Below are positions 60,352-64,000 of a stretch of 64,000 nt of DNA, in pieces. The stretch is from Armillaria gallica (Eukaryota; Basidiomycota; Agaricomycetes; Agaricales; Physalacriaceae), in the NCBI GenBank assembly GCA_037576215.1, contig JBANDB010000012.1:1922001-1986000 (forward strand). Reading direction: 5' to 3'. The first letter of the stretch is position 1. Each line of letters opens with the position of its first letter. Both the position numbers and the translations under genes were made by a program. The notes below the pieces were generated by a model. That model saw nothing but the letters and a program-made list of their open reading frames with translations. It was not told the origin of the DNA and did not search any database.

Positions 60352-63300
60352 ATGGCGCCCAAGTCCTACAGGCTCTTCTTGATCGTAGCTCTCAGTTACA
60401 TCGTCACATTTGTCTCCGCCCTGGGGAGTACTTGCTCTTCTCCTCTCACATCTGGGACTGCCGCTCCCTCCGACCCCTACTGGCTTCAGAACATCAAACA
60501 TCAAGGCACCTCTGCGTTCAATTCTAACCCAGGTTCATACAAAGTTTTCCGCAATGTCAAGGACTTTGGTGCAGTTGGAAATGGAGTAAGTCGCGTCTAC
60601 CAAAACCCAGCGCCAAACTCATCGCGTTTGGTCCCTTATTAGGTTACCGACGATACCGCTGCCATCAAGTACGCCTTCAGAAAAATCTGAATGGGTGACG
60701 TTGTCTAATCTCTCTTGTGCAGCGCCGCGATTAGCAGTGGCAATCGATGCGGTGAAGGAACTTGCGCGTCCTCGACGTACGTGCTTCTCTGCCAAAAAAA
60801 ATTATGTGCCAAATATAACTTGATCACAGAGTTACGCCCGCCGTCGTGTACTTTCCGCAAGGGTACGCGCTCATAATGTTATTATTTTTGATCGATTGTT
60901 AAACCAGCCTTGTAGCACATACCTAGTTTCTAGCCCGATCGTTGCGTACTACTACACAGAGCTTGTCGGAGATGCCAAACATCCGCCGACCCTCCTTGCG
61001 GCACCCTCTTTCTCGGAATGGCTGTCATCGGTACGCGTCAAGATTTAATCTTAGTTTTTTTGACTGCGTTCTAATTTTATCATTACTCTAGATGCGGACC
61101 CTTACGTCATTGGAGGTGGTGGTTCTCAATGGTATACGAACCAGAACAACTTGTGTGTGATCCCTTGCATGCTATCTCAATTGTAACTGAAAGACCGTCG
61201 TTTTGTAGCTTCCGATCAGTTAGGAACTTCGTCATTGATGTCTCTCGGTAAGTACAAAACATTCGTCTTTGTGGTTTCGCTCTTAGTGAGTTTCTAGGAT
61301 GCCAGCCACGAGTACTGGTACCGGTATCCATTGGCAGGTGGCCCAAGCCACCAGCCTGGCGAATATTCATTTCATCATGTCTCAGGCACCCAATACAGCC
61401 CATCAAGTGAGTAAAATTCCGTCACATGTGTCTAGAAACTCATTCTGATCATGCATTATAGGGTATCTGGATGGAGAACGGAAGGTTGGTCTTCATTTTT
61501 ACATGACTACTGCCGAGTCGTAACCATAGCTCTTATAGCGGAGGTTATATGGGAGACCTCGTGTTCACTGGTGGTAAATTCGGTATGTGGGTTGGAAACC
61601 AGCAGTAAGTCAGTCCCACTCTTTAGAAATTTCGGAGAACTCAGCTCCGATCAGATTCACTGTCCGAAATATCACCATCAACAACGCTCAGACTGCTGTC
61701 TTTGCTCTCTGGAACTGGGGTTGGACATTCCAGCGTGTTACGATTAACAACTGTCAAGTTGGGTTCGACGTGGCTACAGGTGGGTTGACGGAGAGCACGC
61801 AGACGGTCGGAGGCGAAGCCATCATCGACGCAGTTGTTACCAACACTCCCATATTCGTTCGAACGTCGACGCCTAGCAACTCCCTTGCTGGATCGATCGT
61901 CCTCAACAATATCCAACTGAACAACGTTCCCACTGCTGTTGGTGTTGTTGGCGGGGCAGTCGTTCTTGCGGGAGGAACGATGAAGATCAACTCTTGGGGA
62001 CAAGGAAACATCTATGCTGGAACTAATCCAACAGGAAGGTTCGTTCGGAACAACATCGTTTCGGCCGCCAAGCCGGCGTCATTGCTGGACGGAAGCGGAT
62101 TTATTTTCGGAAAGACGCGTCCTCAGTATGCTGATTACGCTACCTCCCAAATTGTCAGCGTGAAAGATCACGGTGCGGTTGGCGATGGGAGGACGGATGA
62201 CACTGCTGCTCTTACTAGCATATTCAACCAGGTATGTGTTGTTGATGTCATCGGGGTCTGTGGTGACGTTACCTTCACTATAGTACGCTGGATGCAAAAT
62301 CATCTTCTTTGATGCCGGAACATATATCGTCTCCAGCACGCTCACTATCCCTGCTGGTACACAAATAGTTGGTGAGGCTTGGTCCGTAATCGCAGGCAAA
62401 GGTTCTGCCTTCCAGGATCAATCGAATCCCCAAGTCGTCGTTCGGGTCGGTGCCCAAGGCTCTCAAGGTACAGTTGAGATCTCGGACATAATTTTCAGTG
62501 TAAGGTCCTGGCCATTGCAACCATTCTCAGTAACTGATATCTGTTCCTAAAATTAGACTATCGCTCCTGGTACGGTTTTCGATCTATGGCTAATGGTTGG
62601 CTATAACTAAGAGGATCTATCTAGCACCTGGCGCCATCGTCGTCGAATGGAATGTCAAGGAAACCTCCCAGGGAAGCACAGGAATGTGGGATTCTCACAT
62701 CAGGTATGTTTCTAAAATACAACGAACAGTATGATACTGAAATACCGTATACAGGTTGGGTGGTAGTGAGTATCATCTACGAATTCTTCCAAACTAAGCT
62801 CACATTGTACCAGCTGCTGGAACTGGTCTGCAGGCTTCAACTTGTCCATCAAGCGGTGCTGGCGGATACAATAATTGCTTCGCGGCCTTCCTTGGTCTAC
62901 ATTTAACGCCTGGGTCGACAGCGTACCTTGAGGTGAGTTTTCATCGGTTTTCACAGTTCTGTTTATGCTTAGCTGTTGTGTGAAGGGCACCTGGGTATGG
63001 CTTGCCGATCATGATCTTGACGCGGGTGGTGTCGCACAACCACAACTATCGATTTACTCTGGTCGTGGAATTTTGTCCGAATCTGCAGGACCGGTGTGGA
63101 TGATTGGAACTGGTAAGTCATTTTCCTTCCGTATAAGTTATTTTCCCGCTAACTGTCAAAATCTTAGCTTGTAAGTATGCTGAGCATCGAAAGGCGGCAT
63201 GTTGTAAATTGAAACCTTTGACCAGCCGAACATCATGTGTTGTACCAGTACAATTTGGTCAACGCACAGAACCACTACATGGGGTTGATTCAGACTGAGA

Positions 63301-63829
63301 CAGTAAGCGATTTGTGGTGTACGAGGACCTCGCATTTAACGGTTATGATGTATCATCAGCCTTACTTCCAGCCTTCGCCTCAGGCGCCCACGCCTTTCAG
63401 CGTCAACTCCAATTATCACGATCCCACATTTGGAGGCGAATTTACGATGGCCCTGGGACTGAGAGTAGCAACGTCCTCTAATATCCTAGTGTTTGGTGTG
63501 TGAATTTCTGTATGTTCCAAGTCCTGTACTGAATATTACCTATGTAGGCGCTGGAATCTACAGCTTCTTCTCCGTAAGTCTTACCGTCATGAATTACCCT
63601 GGCTCTGACATTAATGGTCTTACCCTAGAGCTACTCTCAGAACTGCTTGGACTCAAACAGCTGTCAGATGCACATCGTCAGCATCGATTCTCAATCTTCG
63701 GTAACCATCTACAGCCTTGCTACGGTCGCTACCACATACCAACTCAGCGTCAACAACGCGGGTGTCATTAGCAGCAACGACAACGTCGATGGTTTCGCAT
63801 CGCTCATCACCGCTTGGAGTCCCGCGTGA
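60352..63829 (+). CDS. GH55 exo-beta-1,3-glucanase, secreted
   Basis: Secreted glucanase releasing glucose or gentiobiose from beta-1,3-glucan ends. The signal peptide is about residues 1-23 (LFLIVALSYIVTFVSA). Two beta-helix domains start with the family repeats VKDFGAVGNGVTDDTAAI and VKDHGAVGDGRTDDTAAL. Others: YFPQGTYL, LVGDAKHPPTLLA, GGSQWYTNQNNFFRSVRNF, WGWTFQRVTINNCQVGFD, GTWVWLADHDLD and EHHVLYQYNLVNAQNHYMG. About eighteen exons with introns near 50 nt. One candidate exon is only 3 nt (63168-63170). One base seems missing near 61013 (SFS-GMAVID), in a CC to C context. It may degrade host or own cell wall glucan. Confidence 0.9.
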
Positions 63830-64000
63830 TTGGCCCTGGTGTACATAATTATCTATCTGGCGTAGGATCTTGGTCCCGAAGCACATGTATTCTAGTATTT
63901 ATTCTGTCTTTGCTTTGCTATCGTTTTACTTGCTTGCTATTTTCCTCGAATGATTGTTCTGCGTAAGATCGTTTACGTCGCAAGGCCGAACTAGCTCACG

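Overview
The window reads as nuclear DNA of an agaricomycete (mushroom-forming basidiomycete). Genes are dense, on both strands, and cut by many introns of about 50 nt with GT...AG ends. Their best matches are fungal housekeeping families plus lineage-specific families (DUF6535, a DUF6697-like protein) that I know mainly from Agaricomycetes. I cannot name the species.

Left flank (1-4071): the 3' end of mitochondrial tryptophanyl-tRNA synthetase, then the V-ATPase a subunit (VPH1 type).

Amplified region (about 4280-34630): a degenerate tandem segmental array. The repeated unit, about 9 kb, is WBP1/OST48 3' half - DUF6697-like coiled-coil gene - DUF6535 membrane protein - NTH1 - THI20 - RPA34. 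Units meet at RPA34/WBP1 fusions (near 14.03, 23.37 and 34.08 kb), and a further junction near 32.26 kb joins RPA34 to NTH1. Almost every member is broken. The exceptions are one DUF6535 copy, inverted relative to its siblings (16543-19641), and possibly the first DUF6697-like copy (one extra T). A 377-bp CACTA-type MITE sits in the 5' flank of the third DUF6535 copy. A block from 19.7 to 22.5 kb is not seen in the other units.

Parental genes (34759-39305): the apparently parental NTH1 (-), THI20 (-) and RPA34 (+) lie at the right edge of the array. THI20 and RPA34 share a 103-bp divergent promoter.

Right flank (39466-63829): ADA3/NGG1 (-), SLC41/MgtE-type cation transporter (+), cytochrome P450 (-) and maleylacetate reductase (-), RING-coiled-coil protein (+), TPR-CCCH protein with a triplicated C-terminal domain (-), glutamate 5-kinase PRO1 (+), PRPP synthetase (+), a gene-poor 3.1 kb, and a GH55 exo-beta-1,3-glucanase (+).

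Caveat: several genes outside the array (VPH1, THI20, SLC41, TPR-CCCH, GH55, perhaps P450) each carry one or more single-base shifts, mostly in short homopolymers. I take many of these to be assembly or sequencing errors, so a single frameshift alone is weak evidence for a pseudogene here. The array copies are called broken on truncations, fusions and multiple lesions.
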